Assembly: GCA_026075535.2 (NCBI GenBank)
Contig: AP026542.1
Coordinates: forward strand, 5,704,001-5,768,000
Direction: 5' to 3'
Origin: Tricholoma matsutake
Lineage: Eukaryota; Basidiomycota; Agaricomycetes; Agaricales; Tricholomataceae
DNA length: 64,000 nucleotides
Below are positions 10,630-20,469 of this stretch, in pieces. The notes under the pieces were generated by a model. The model was not told the DNA's origin. It saw only the letters and a list, made by a program, of their open reading frames with translations, and did not search any database. A program made the translations under genes and the position numbers. Each line of letters starts with the position of its first letter. Position 1 is the first letter of the stretch.

Positions 10630-11814
10630 TGATGATGCTCAACCTGGGAAAACCACCAGAACTGCCGATGAGGCAATTGATGATGTTTGTGACAAGTCAG
10701 AGGAGGGTTGCGAGACATTCCAAAAGTTCGTGGTCAAACCTCTGAGAAGATTACTAGTTAACACTAGTCGTGAAGGTAGTGTTATGCGAGACAAAGGCAT
10801 TTGTTGTGGTCCGATTGAGTATCGATCGATATCGAGGGCGATTGACAAGATCGACGGCGAACAAGTTTTACCATTGATGGTCGATATGTGAATTATGGAG
10901 ACCTTTCAATAGGTCGATGGTATATGAAGGGTGCAGCAAACTGCTATGAAGCGTTGGAAGGGTTGCTAGAACTACGACGAGAGGATTGAGGGAGGATTGA
11001 GGATGCGACGATTGCAGAGGTTTCTCGTCGATTGAGAAAACCCGCAAAGACTTAGATTGTTTTAGAAAGCTGATCGGATGCTTAGAACTGTATACAAGAC
11101 GATATGTGAAGATGATTTCTTGTTGTTTTCAAGTAGATACTACAGAGTTTTATATGTTTTAAAGAAACTTCCTAAAATGGAATGAGAAACATGTGTAGAA
11201 CATGAGGCAAAAGATATGAGTTAAGGCACAAGGCCATAAAGGAGACTGGAATCCAAACAAGAAAGATATATATATCATATGATGAAAGAGTAATAAAGGG
11301 AAAGAACTAAAAGAGACTGTCCTTTGTGTATAAACTGTGCTAAGTCTCGCAATAATGCATCCAGCGGGTTCTGTGCGCGATAGGGACTTGGAATGAAGCT
11401 GACCTATGATCAGCAGGTTTGAACATGAGTTGGAATACGTCCTAGTGCATGGTCTTCCACCATTTAGATAACGAAGGCGGCGCCTGATGTCACTCGTAGT
11501 TTCTCGATATCGATTGATGATGCTCAATGATGGTCGACGATGGTTGATCGCGGTTGTGGCTTGTTCGAAGTTGGTCGGGGATGTTTGGTGGTCATGTAGG
11601 GGAATCTTAGGGACTTTCGGGGTAGTCCTAAGGTTGTGCGATGTGGTCTTTTGATACTATTGATGTCGCTGGTGATGTTTCTATGCGGTCGATCTGATAT
11701 CGCGATCGATAGAGTGTGTCACGCTGCATCTGGGACATCGTAGGAGTTAGCCAATGTAATTAGAATGATGCTAAAGTGTTGAATCGGTCCTTGAGCCGAG
11801 AAGACGACCTATCA
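10630..11814 (-). repeat. 5' LTR of Gypsy A
   Basis: Gap-free partner of 1480-2664. Its outer flank reads GTGC on the minus strand, the mutated partner of GTGT at the other end. The LTR should hold the element promoter; no certain TATA box was picked out. Confidence 0.95.
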
Positions 11815-12187
11815 GCACTCTCCCAAGATTCACCAAAGGACAGTACGGCACCTGTACACTGTTTGCTGGCATCACATGTCACAAAAATCTTGTTTTCCCG
11901 AGGGTCGTTGTGGTCGATCAAAATCAGGCAGTCCCAGCTCAGGACCAAACCTTTAATGGTGTCAAAGGCAAACTGGTGCTCCACTGTCCAGACCGGGAAG
12001 GAACCATTGCACTCTTTCTTCATAAGCAGAGTAAGCACTGAGGTGTGCTCAGCCAGCACCAGTAGGAAGACACTGATGTAGCACACCAACCCAAGAAACT
12101 GATGAACCTGCTTAGCAGACCGGGGAGCCTGTGGACCCAAAGGTGACTTTACGTGCTCCAAAGAACACTGAGTCACAATCATTGACA
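11815..12187 (-). pseudogene. Gypsy element B: end of RT and start of RNase H
   Basis: The reverse strand encodes the RT-RNase H connection (HQFLGLVCYI, LAEHTSVLTLLMKKE) and the first RNase H segment (KIFVTCDASKQCTGAVLSFG), aligning with element F (FVTCDASKRRTGAILSFG). It stops at the LTR of A and continues on the other side at 1479 (PVAFES, YPVHKQEM). The upstream part of pol is missing: homology ends near 12150-12187, where an unrelated block begins, so B is itself truncated or rearranged there. Confidence 0.85.
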
Positions 12188-14187
12188 AACATGTCGATGG
12201 CAGGGGTTCACAAGAGCAGTGAGAGGGGGACAGGGGGTGAACAGGGAGCTTCCGTGGGTGTGGACGGTGTCATCAGTGACATGGCATGGGTGCGAGACAT
12301 GGGGATTGGCAAAACAGTGCCTTTCTGGGGGATTTGGGGCAAGCTGAGTGGATGGGGCAGGTCCTGGGGGTGCTCTCATGGGTTTAGGTGTGTGCTCCAT
12401 CATTTCTCAACTGCGGCTTGTGGTCCAGAGTGGGCCAGAGCAGGGGATATGGCTGTCATCGATGACGTGGTGGGTCTGGTGGGCTCACAGTGGATAACGG
12501 GGGCAAGGGGGTCGAGCAGGGGGGAACAGGGTGTGGTGGGAGGTGGTTTGGGTCATCATTGTGGATGTTGGGGCTGGCTGGAGGTGGTCTGGGTCGTCGT
12601 TATAGATGTTGGGGCTGGCTGGGGGGCTCTGTTGAGCATATGATGTGTTCTTGCAAGAATGGGACGATGATAAGTAGAAACAGAGTTGCAAGATTTTTGA
12701 AAGTTGGGAGCCAAAGCGACAGCACGGAGTGGCTGAGAGATGACAGCAGAGTCAAGAGGAGAAGTGACTTCCTTTGCGATGTTGAGGATGGATCTGATAC
12801 CACATTCAACAAGGGATTTCCAGTCATGGGCACCATCCTCTGAGCCTAGCCAAATGCCAGGAATGACCTGAATGGGGCCATCAGGATAAGGAATGGTAGG
12901 AGAAGCTTCTACCTCTCTTCTGTATAAGAGAGAAGCGGCAGTGGGAGGGGCTGGAAGGGATATAACAGAAGGGCGACGAGGATGGGAAGGGGAGTGGGGC
13001 TCTTGCATTGTTGGCATGTAAAAGAAAGAAGAAGAACATGCCCAGTGTGAGCAAAGAAATGAAGGAAAGACGGAGATGTTGTTGTATTAGAAGTGAGGCT
13101 GTCCTGTCATTGCTGTGGCTCGTGTTCCAGAGGGAGAATACACCGTTGTCAATGTTGACATGGTGTTTGTGTTGGGTGTTTGGATGTATTGAATGGGTCC
13201 AGGGGCGCAATCTGGTGGGCTTCTGGTGTGGGGGGGATGGTATAGGTCATCGTCAATGAACATGTCGATGGTGATATGGCAGTGTCACAGGGTGGCTTGA
13301 GGTGTGGAACAGGGGTTTGGGGATTGAGTTGGTGCGAGCTGGATGGTGCAGTAGGGCTCCTAAACCTTTGTTTAGGGTTCTGGGGCGTGCGGGTTTGTTC
13401 CATCAAGTGGACGACATGTTTTGACAAACATGTCTTCTCATCCTTGTGTAACTGCATCCTCAGGGCTGTAGTCCATCTCTGTACATCATTTAGCACCTGG
13501 TAATCAATTTCCGAGGTGGTAGCCATCATCTGGGTACCAGCTGTAGCCCAAGTCATCGTTTTGGCAGTTTTGTTGCCGTTGTTGGACATGACATGGCAGA
13601 GGGACAGTGGGCCTCAGGGCTCAACACAAAGGGCTGGGAACTTGGCTGTGGGGCTGTGAGTGGAGTTGGCAGTGTGTGGCATCCTTTTCGAGGTCTTTGG
13701 GACTGGTTTGGGGCAAGGGAAGGGGTGGTGGTGGTGGTTGACAACGACCTTGGCATTGTTGATGTCATTGTCGACATGGCTAATGGGGGCTGTGCAGGTG
13801 TCATCAATGGTGTCGTCAAGTGGGCAACACATTTCAACGAAGGCATGGGTGCATATGCCTGCGACTGGTTTTGCTGGGTTGTGGATGTCTTTCGGGCATT
13901 GCAGGGGTCTGTGGAGCAAGTTGAGGGGCTGTTGACAGCTCAGGGAGGTTGTCTTGATTTGGGAAACAAGACAAGTGGGCTGAAGACGACAGGTGAGACC
14001 AGCAGGGTGGAAACAAGCCAGGTGGGGAGTCATTGGGGGGTCATTGAGGCATCACCCAAGTCATTGGGAAGCAAGGTGGGGTTCGTGCTGGGTCATTTGA
14101 AAGTGTTTGGAGCCAAGCGAGATGGGCGGGGTCGAGACAGGGTATAAGCAGTGTATAAATGAGAGTAGTTGATGATAGTGGAGGGAG
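12188..14187. other. Unclassified G/T-rich block between element B and hAT-1
   Basis: The plus strand is unusually rich in GGTG/GGGT words. The minus strand gives Pro/Ser/Thr/His-rich ORFs (13149-13589 and 13614-14033) with no domain I recognise. The word GACAAACATGTC or close variants recurs (near 12186, 13257, 13428), including a palindrome at about 13417-13438. A phosphatase gene fragment is embedded at 12660-13017. The block could be a decayed transposon that picked up host sequence, but I see no termini that prove it. Confidence 0.4.
12660..13017 (-). pseudogene. Dual-specificity phosphatase N-terminal fragment
   Basis: From ATG 13017, a Ser/Pro-rich leader is followed by PYPDGPIQVIPGIWLGSED and then DWKSLVECGIRSILNIAKEV. 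This matches my memory of the start of fungal dual-specificity (Msg5-like) MAP-kinase phosphatases. Similarity fades about 118 codons in (near STYHRP), and the open frame continues into unrelated Pro/Thr-rich sequence to 12556. The catalytic HCxxxxxR loop is absent, so it cannot be an active phosphatase. A captured or truncated gene copy is the simplest reading. Confidence 0.6.
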
Positions 14188-15738
14188 TAGTGTTTAAGGG
14201 TCCAGTTCGGTCCAAATTGATGCCCAGATTAGATGGACCGCAACCCCAAAAGACCAGTTTTGACCAGTCTTCGGGCTGTTTTTATGAGTCTAACTAAATT
14301 ATAATATATTGTAGATAAAACTAATTATATTTACACCCTGCAAGCAGTTGCTTGCAGTGGTGTTGCTAAAAAACTGAAAGAAAACAAAGAAGAACAATAT
14401 AATAATAAAATAGCCCCACCATCTCGCGTTTGTAGCAAGGGTGGGGGGTCAAGAGTGGTTGTCGTTGGTCATCTCCCCATCGCGTGTTGCCCCCTCCCCT
14501 GTTCTCGTTGTCATCTGTTTTCTGCTCCCTGTAGTTTGTCAGCCCCTCCCTGTGTGCGTTGTTCATCATCGGCACCTCCATTACCCCTTACGAGCAGTGG
14601 CTCATAGGCAGGTTGGTGGTGCTGTGACATCGCTGTTGCTGTCTGGAAGTGGTGGTACCCATTGCCACCCTGCGAGCAGAGGCTCACAGCGGTGACATAG
14701 GGCATGGGTGGTGTATGGTGAGGGCCCAGGTGCATTGTGTGGTGGCTAGGCGACGTTGTTAGCAAAAGATAAGAAACTAAGAAAATAATTGTTAGTAAAA
14801 GAAATAAGATTTAAAAAAAACATACTCGACAGCCCAAACGATGACTAGCATCATTTGGGCTGTCTGCAGCAGAGCCCCCTGATTCATCCTCCTCCCCCTG
14901 ATTCGTCATCCTCATCGTCCCACTATTCGTCATCGTCCAGGAAAGGGCCCGTTGCCACCCTGCAAGCAGAGGCTTGCAGCGGTGGCGTTGGGCATGGTTG
15001 TTGTGGTCCAGAAGCAGCCCAATGCTGGCCTGCGAGCAGCAGCTCACAGCGGCAGCAAAGGCATCATTCAGTGGGTGGGCGATTTCATTATCAAAATGAA
15101 AAGTACCTAAAAAAGAAGAAAAAACTTTTAGTTAGTTAGTTAGTTAGTAAAAGAAAAGAATTAACTATAAAACAACGTACCCTAGGGCCCAAACAACCCT
15201 TGTTCATCATTTGGGCTGTCTACTCTGTGTTCATTTGGTTGTTGTGGTCGTTTTCGTGGAAACAGCATCGTTGGTGTTGTTGTCGTGGTCGTGGGAAGTC
15301 ATCTGGGAAGTGGTGCCACATTTGTTTTTGGGTGAACAAACGTGACCACATGGTCTGTGCATGGCCACAGGGTATATAAGCACTCACCAAATGACTGTTT
15401 TTTCCCCCAGGCTTGTTCAACTTTATGTATATATACCATATAAATAGTAATAGTAGTATTTATATTTTGTTCTTTTATATACTTTTGGATACTTATTTCT
15501 GTATTTTGTACTCAACTTATGCTATATATCTAGTAGTATAAACATGTCTAAAAGACTGGTTAAGACCGGTTTCAACTGGTCTTACATTGGTTTTCGTGAG
15601 TTTACAAAAATGATCAACCAACAACTGAACCAACCCCAATATGGGGTGAACTGAGACCGATGGTTCGGTCTTTTGCGGTTAAGTTCAGTTAAGGGTCCGG
15701 TCTTTTTCCGGTGTTATGGACTGGACCCTTGAACACTA
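14188..15738. mobile_element. hAT-1: non-autonomous hAT-like transposon, perfect 8-bp target duplication
   Basis: Left terminus TAGTGTTTAAGGGTCCAGT; the right terminus read inwards is TAGTGTTCAAGGGTCCAGT (18 of 19 match). Both ends are flanked by GGAGGGAG (14180-14187 and 15739-15746), an exact 8-bp duplication typical of hAT insertion. The 1551-bp interior has no transposase ORF. It carries repeated hairpins of the type GCAAGCAGTTGCTTGC (near 14340, 14590, 14670, 14960, 15030) and longer inverted pairs built on CCCAAA...TTTGGG (near 14832-14862 and 15186-15218). Similar modules recur in hAT-3 and hAT-4. Confidence 0.9.
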
Positions 15739-15860
15739 GGAGGGAGTGCTATTGTTCTGTGTCCAGTGTGAAAAAGAAATGACCATTTTGGAAATTTCAG
15801 GGTCGGCGGGGTAAAGAAAAGATGTGCATCGTGAGAGAGTACTAGAGTGTGGATAGTAGG

Positions 15861-16424
15861 CAAGCTGTGGAAGCAGTCGAGAAACAGTAGCCGGAGTGAT
15901 CAAACAGTGATACAAATGAAAATGTCTTGTTCACCATGGCAAAAATCACTCCCAAAGCCCGAAAAATTTTGACAGGACACCTACACTATACCAGACTACG
16001 GTAGCACGCTCTCTTCAAATCTCCGGGGGTGTTGTGCCCATGTTCGAGAGCGATGAAGGGACACTGTCAGTTTTGTCACACTTTGTCACGGTAAAATTGA
16101 ATGTCCACCTCAACGGCAAGTGGCTCGAGATGCTGAGGCACGAGAAATCACAAGCAAATGTAAAGCGCGTACACTACATACTGTCTCTGGGCGGACCTTG
16201 AATTTCGATGAGTTTTGTCACGCTGTCTCTCCTCGCTCTTGAACATGGGCTCACCACCCCAGAGACTTGAAGAGAGTGTGTTACCGTAGTTTGGTCTAGT
16301 GTAGGTGTCCTGTCAAATTTTTTCGGGCTTTGGGAGTGATTTTTGCCATGGTGAACAAGACATTTTCATTTGTATCACTGTTTGATCACTCCGGCTACTG
16401 TTTCTCGACTGCTTCCACAGCTTG
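15861..16424. repeat. Long inverted repeat (arms about 220 bp, loop about 125 bp)
   Basis: Sequence from 15861 (CAAGCTGTGGAAGCAG) is repeated in reverse complement ending at 16424. The arms run to about 16080 and back from about 16205, with a low level of mostly transition mismatches. No clear target duplication flanks the ends (gatagtagg against tattccttag). It looks like a foldback element or MITE with long termini; a host palindrome cannot be excluded. Confidence 0.85.
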
Positions 16425-17255
16425 TATTCCTTAGTGAAATCATACATACATCCGTTACTACTAGTCAATTAGATCCCGTAAAACTCCGGGGGGATTGCGC
16501 AAGCAGATAAAATGTAGGAATTGAATTTCAGACTCCCTGGGAGATTTCAGACCAATTGGGCGATATAGTACCTACATTCAGACTCGAATTCTTTCTAATC
16601 CTAGAATCTCTCGCTCCTTCATTTTTGTCCCATCCCTCCCACCCTAGTCTTTTACTTCAGCTAGTTTGGCATTATAGCTTAATAATTCATTTTATCTATG
16701 CACTTAGTCACGAAGTTGGCAATTCGATCCCACCCACCCGAGCGGCTCGAATTGCTTGCGGATCCGATCCGAGCTGACGCTCTGATCACAGCCCAACCTT
16801 CCGCTCTTCGTTGACCACAGTTTAGATTCAATATTGTGTTCTCCAACCATCCCTAAATTTGCGCACGGCTGACAAATCAGACAATTTTACTAGATTTTTA
16901 GCCATTTTGGTACCCACAAAGGCTGAGAAAGCATGCTTGAGCAGCCCCCATGGGGCCTAAGTTACTGCATCAAAAATTTGCTCCTCCCAGCCTTACTTAT
17001 GCCCATATATGATAAGAGTACACAGGTTTTGACCTCCCAAACAATTTTGCGTCTGCGCACAGGTGGGTTCTCTTCGTTCCGACTCAGAAGGGAACATAAT
17101 GGATTTTGATTGAAACTCGCCTGCTACATACATTAGAAGATTACCATAAGCGATCTGCATATGGTTACAATGTCCACTGGGTACATGGCACATCATTGCC
17201 CAGGGTGTAACTGCGATGACAGGGTAATAGGAAGCTACTAGAAGCCTCTCTATGA
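16425..17255. other. Intergenic, no gene seen
   Basis: Downstream of the FKBP gene. Only short unsupported ORFs; no repeat termini or RNA gene recognised. Confidence 0.6.
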
Positions 17256-18749
17256 TTATTTTATCTCCAGAAGTTTGCACTCTATTCCAAATTTAATCAT
17301 AATCAATAACGATCGTTTTCAAACATATAGTATCCACATACCAAAGATGAGAGTAGAATTCTTCGGAATACCACGTGGGGCCTCTTTTCCATAAGCCATA
17401 TTTGGCGGAATGGTTAGTTTCCTCTCTCCGCCTACCTGCATCCCAACGATGCCTTCATCCCAACCTATCCAGATAAAATCAGAGATGGTTCATGGAAGAT
17501 AATATATACCAGACCCTTGATGACCTCCCCTTTGCCCAGGTCGAAAGTATACTGGAAATAGCTATCAGAGTTTCGTACAAGAGGAAAGCAAACGTTCGCA
17601 TACAGGATTTCCCTTGACGTTTTTGTCGAACACCTTCCCATCTGGTAGCTTTCCTATATACCTCATTCGCACCTTGTTACCCTTCTTGGCCATAGGTCCG
17701 GTGCCGATCTTGCTGTCCAAAATTTTGATGCCTCCAGTGATTTCCCGCTCAACTGCTTTTTTACCCGTCCCAGGCTCCTGTTTCTCCGCTTCCTTATCTT
17801 TTGATTTTTCTTTCTTCTTCTCTTTCTTCTTTTCCTGATCGATTTCGGGAGCAGACACCGCTTTTCCACCTTCACCTTTGAGTTTCTTTTTCTTGTCCGA
17901 CTTGGTTTGTTTTGGGCTTTCGCTGTCTGCATCCGCATCATGTGCACGCTTCAGGGATTTGGATGGCTCCTCATCCACGGTTTCGAAGCGGCTGTGAATG
18001 GGTGGATAAAAGATTCAGCGATAAGTTAACGACGCGGGCATGCCCAACCAGTACCTAGCATCGCTGAGAAGATCATCTGGATGCATCTCCACGTCAGAAC
18101 TGACTTCACGAAGGTCATACGCATCTTCAAGATCGGAATCCATGTCATCATCGGAGTCCATGTCATAAGGTGGGTTATTGACAGACTGTTGTTCTGTGGC
18201 AAGGGATCAACGACCTCATAGAATCTCACTCGTATAGCACGCACCAATGTAGTTTCCGGTTAGGTAGACGGTACTATACAGCAGTCAGGAAGGCAAAGAC
18301 ACGCATAACAGGTTAGATACCTCACTTTTTCCCGACAATCTGAAACGTATACTCCTCATCCTCTTGAAGGACAAGATCAGTAGTTGTTTGTTCGAACTAG
18401 AACCATTAGATGGCAAGTGTTTGAATAGTTGATTTGCACGTACAGTGCCAGGCTTCAAAGAACACAGAACCGCGGTAGCTAGTGATGCCAAATCGTTCTT
18501 GCCTTCATCCTCGTCATCTGAGTCCGGTTGGGAAGGAGGACGATATTTAAATTTCACGGTCGTACGCCCGGACGCGTCTGACAAGACGTCCCCCAGGGCA
18601 ATGTTCGTGATTCTGACGTCGGCCTGGGGAGCAACGACTTCCTCCTTCCCAGGTTTCAGTTCAAGACTCCTGAAGCAAGTTGAAAGCTCCGGAGGATGCA
18701 AGACGCGTCAAAACGGTGAAACGTACCAAAGACCAATGGCCAATGTCAT
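17256..18749 (-). CDS. FPR4: Nucleolar FKBP-type peptidyl-prolyl isomerase (Fpr3/Fpr4, FKBP39/46 type)
   Basis: Nine exons give a continuous 353-aa protein: 18749-18727, 18669-18444, 18396-18326, 18273-18245, 18193-18055, 17991-17604, 17551-17515, 17464-17342 and 17281-17256 (TAA). It opens with a nucleoplasmin-like domain (MTLAIGLW, SLELKPGKEE, VYLTGNYI), then an acidic stretch (DMDSDDDMDSDLEDAYD), a Lys/Glu-rich basic region, and a C-terminal FKBP domain of about 105 aa (VRMRYIGKLPDGKVFDKN, FDLGKGEVIKGWDEG, MQVGGERKL, AYGKEAPRGIP, ending in KLLEIK). Members of this family act in the nucleolus as histone chaperones and proline isomerases. For the seventh exon the acceptor TTTCCAG (17552) keeps the frame, while the TAG 10 nt before it does not. 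Domain layout is read from the sequence; function is from the family. Confidence 0.93.
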
Positions 18750-18870
18750 TTTTTTTGTAGTTTTCAGTGGATGAACGAAATAAATTTTCGATTGTCGGAA
18801 TTTCACTGTCGTTTTCTAATCTCCGCTTTAAAAACGACCATCTTGCCCTAACTGCGATAGAGTATACAAG
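18750..18870. promoter_or_regulatory. 121-bp divergent promoter region, FKBP gene / ARPC4
   Basis: The FKBP start (18749, minus) and the ARPC4 start (18871, plus) face away from each other with 121 bp between, so both 5' leaders and core promoters must be shared or overlap. No confident TATA box. Confidence 0.6.
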
Positions 18871-19693
18871 ATGGTGAGTTTCTTCACCCGCGTTCTAGAT
18901 GATCCTTTCGGCTGACTGTTCTTCAAGTCCAATGTCCTAAGACCATACTTAGCCGCAGTTAGATCCACGTTGACCGCTGCCTTGACATTAGAGAATTTCT
19001 CATCTCAGGTAATTGCTACGTAAGTTTCGCTTGCTACGTATGATAATATGTTCGCAGGTAGTGGAGCGGCACAATAAACCAGAAGTGGAAGCAAGGTAGC
19101 TATTTTTCTCTTTCGCAGCCTTTCAGAGTCTTAATTTATGCAGTGGATCGAAAGAAGTTCTGTTGAACCCATTAACGATATCTCGAAATGAAAACGAGCG
19201 CGTCCTGATCGAGCCTTCGGTCAATTCTATCCGTCTCAGTATCAAGATCAAACAGGCGGACGAAATTGAGCGCATTCTCTGTCACAAATTCACGCGTTTC
19301 ATGATGCAGCGAGCAGAGAGCTTCGTCGTACTGCGGAGGAAACCAGTCCAGGTGAGCAATTTGACTGATGTTGCGGAAGCGTCAACTTACATTGTACATA
19401 GGGGTACGATATATCCTTTCTCATAACGAACACCCACTCGGAGACTATGTTAAAGCACAAAATAGTTGACTTCATCATTCAGTGTGTTGTTATCTTACTC
19501 TGTGTATCTATCGTGTCCGTTTATCCTTATCTCTAGATTCATGGAGGAGGTCGATAAGGAAATCAGCGAAATGAAGCTCAGTCTTAATGCTCGGGCTCGT
19601 ACTGTTGCCGAATCATACCTTACTGCGGTATGATACCTGACCTATCCTGTTTCCGAAAAGCTCTCACTCCGACAATCCTAGTTCAACACATGA
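18871..19693 (+). CDS. ARPC4: Arp2/3 complex subunit 4 (ARPC4, p20)
   Basis: Seven exons: 18871-18873 (the ATG alone), 18928-19008, 19058-19095, 19144-19351, 19402-19481, 19537-19627 and 19682-19693 (TGA). They join to 513 nt, a 170-aa protein close to the family's usual 168. Diagnostic text includes [64 protein letters not shown] and [24 protein letters not shown]4 forms the structural core of the Arp2/3 complex, which nucleates branched actin at endocytic patches. The start codon stands alone in its exon. Without the last short intron the protein would end AYLTAV-style three residues earlier; the spliced end (YLTAFNT) fits the family better. Confidence 0.97.
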
Positions 19694-19804
19694 ATATATA
19701 TAGTAACGAATATTCGTTTTTTTTATCGGCGCTCACATTCGCGATTTTGTTCCTATCACCAAGTCGACTTTGAACGTTGGAAACACGAGATCGTGAGCAC
19801 ATCC

Positions 19805-20356
19805 TTATCTAGGTTGTCGTGAAATCCTCCCAGTAAACTGGACACCTGTGACTTCAAGATCAGGAGTACGCTGTGACAGCGCTTTCTCTAGCTTGTCCTT
19901 CAACCCACCTGTGCATTCCCACTCTAAAAGGCTATAAATGTTGACGTTGGAGTGTTGTCTTCTAGTATTCTCGCCTGTTAGCCCCTTATGTGGATTTATG
20001 CAGCCCTGCGTATTTCCCGTTCCGGCAAAAACATACTCAGCAGTGTACAGAGGGATTTCGTCGCAAGTCCTCCGTTTTGGAAATGAGAATTTCAACTTCG
20101 CAGGACTGAGAATATCTCAGTCATTCCTGCAAGTTCCATCCGCGTTCTGCACAATTGCGGAACTCGACAAGTTGCGGATCCTCAGCTCGGTCCTGACAAC
20201 GAATGCACGGATCTTCAACGGTGCTGTATGTCTGAAGGAATCGTAAATAAATGGATGTGATACTACTTCGTCGTATTCTGCTGTTGGAGGCGCAAGTTGC
20301 ACTCGATTCGTAGGGGAGACGAGACTGCGGTATGGAAGAGTCTTCGAAGATATCAA
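19805..20356 (-). CDS. Hypothetical ORF pair in one frame (doubtful)
   Basis: Two minus-strand open stretches, 20356-20117 and 20095-19805, share a frame and are separated only by a TGA at 20117. Together they would give about 180 aa with no domain I recognise. They could be an unrecognised small gene with a spliced-out stop (I find no GT-AG pair that does it), a decayed gene, or chance. They sit in the 776-bp gap between ARPC4 and the convergent end of the HLTF-like gene; nothing else is seen in that gap. Confidence 0.25.
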
Positions 20357-20469
20357 TCTTTGAATCGTAAGAGAATATTAAAGTAGGCTCCTTGTGATCA
20401 GATTGCAACAGGAGAAGAAAACGTATTTATATTATTATCTACATAACCAGACTTGCTAATGACTTGCGA

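Larger units (their letters stand above)
1480..11814 (-). mobile_element. Ty3/Gypsy LTR retrotransposon A (complete, nested in element B)
   Basis: Two equal-length LTRs (1480-2664 and 10630-11814, 1185 bp each, no indels seen) flank a minus-strand gag-protease-RT-RNase H-integrase unit and a plus-strand antisense gene. A polypurine tract abuts the 3' LTR. The flanks are GTGC and GTGT read on the minus strand, or AGTGC/AGTGT if the terminal A is counted in the duplication: a 4-5 bp target duplication with one transition. Removing the element and one duplication restores the RNase H frame of element B across the junction. The lineage, judged by GLVERAHFDV in integrase and YIDDTPVKG in RT, is a Gypsy type frequent in Agaricomycetes. 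Coding capacity is destroyed by many TGA stops and at least one frameshift. Confidence 0.93.

Noticed and set aside
12131..12643. Gly/Trp-rich plus-strand ORF
   Set aside because: Low-complexity G/T-rich DNA; overlaps the end of Gypsy B and the phosphatase block and has no domain.
14188..15738. Solo LTR interpretation of the 1.5-kb element
   Set aside because: 19-bp inverted termini and an exact 8-bp duplication fit hAT; LTR insertion would give 4-6 bp and TG...CA ends.
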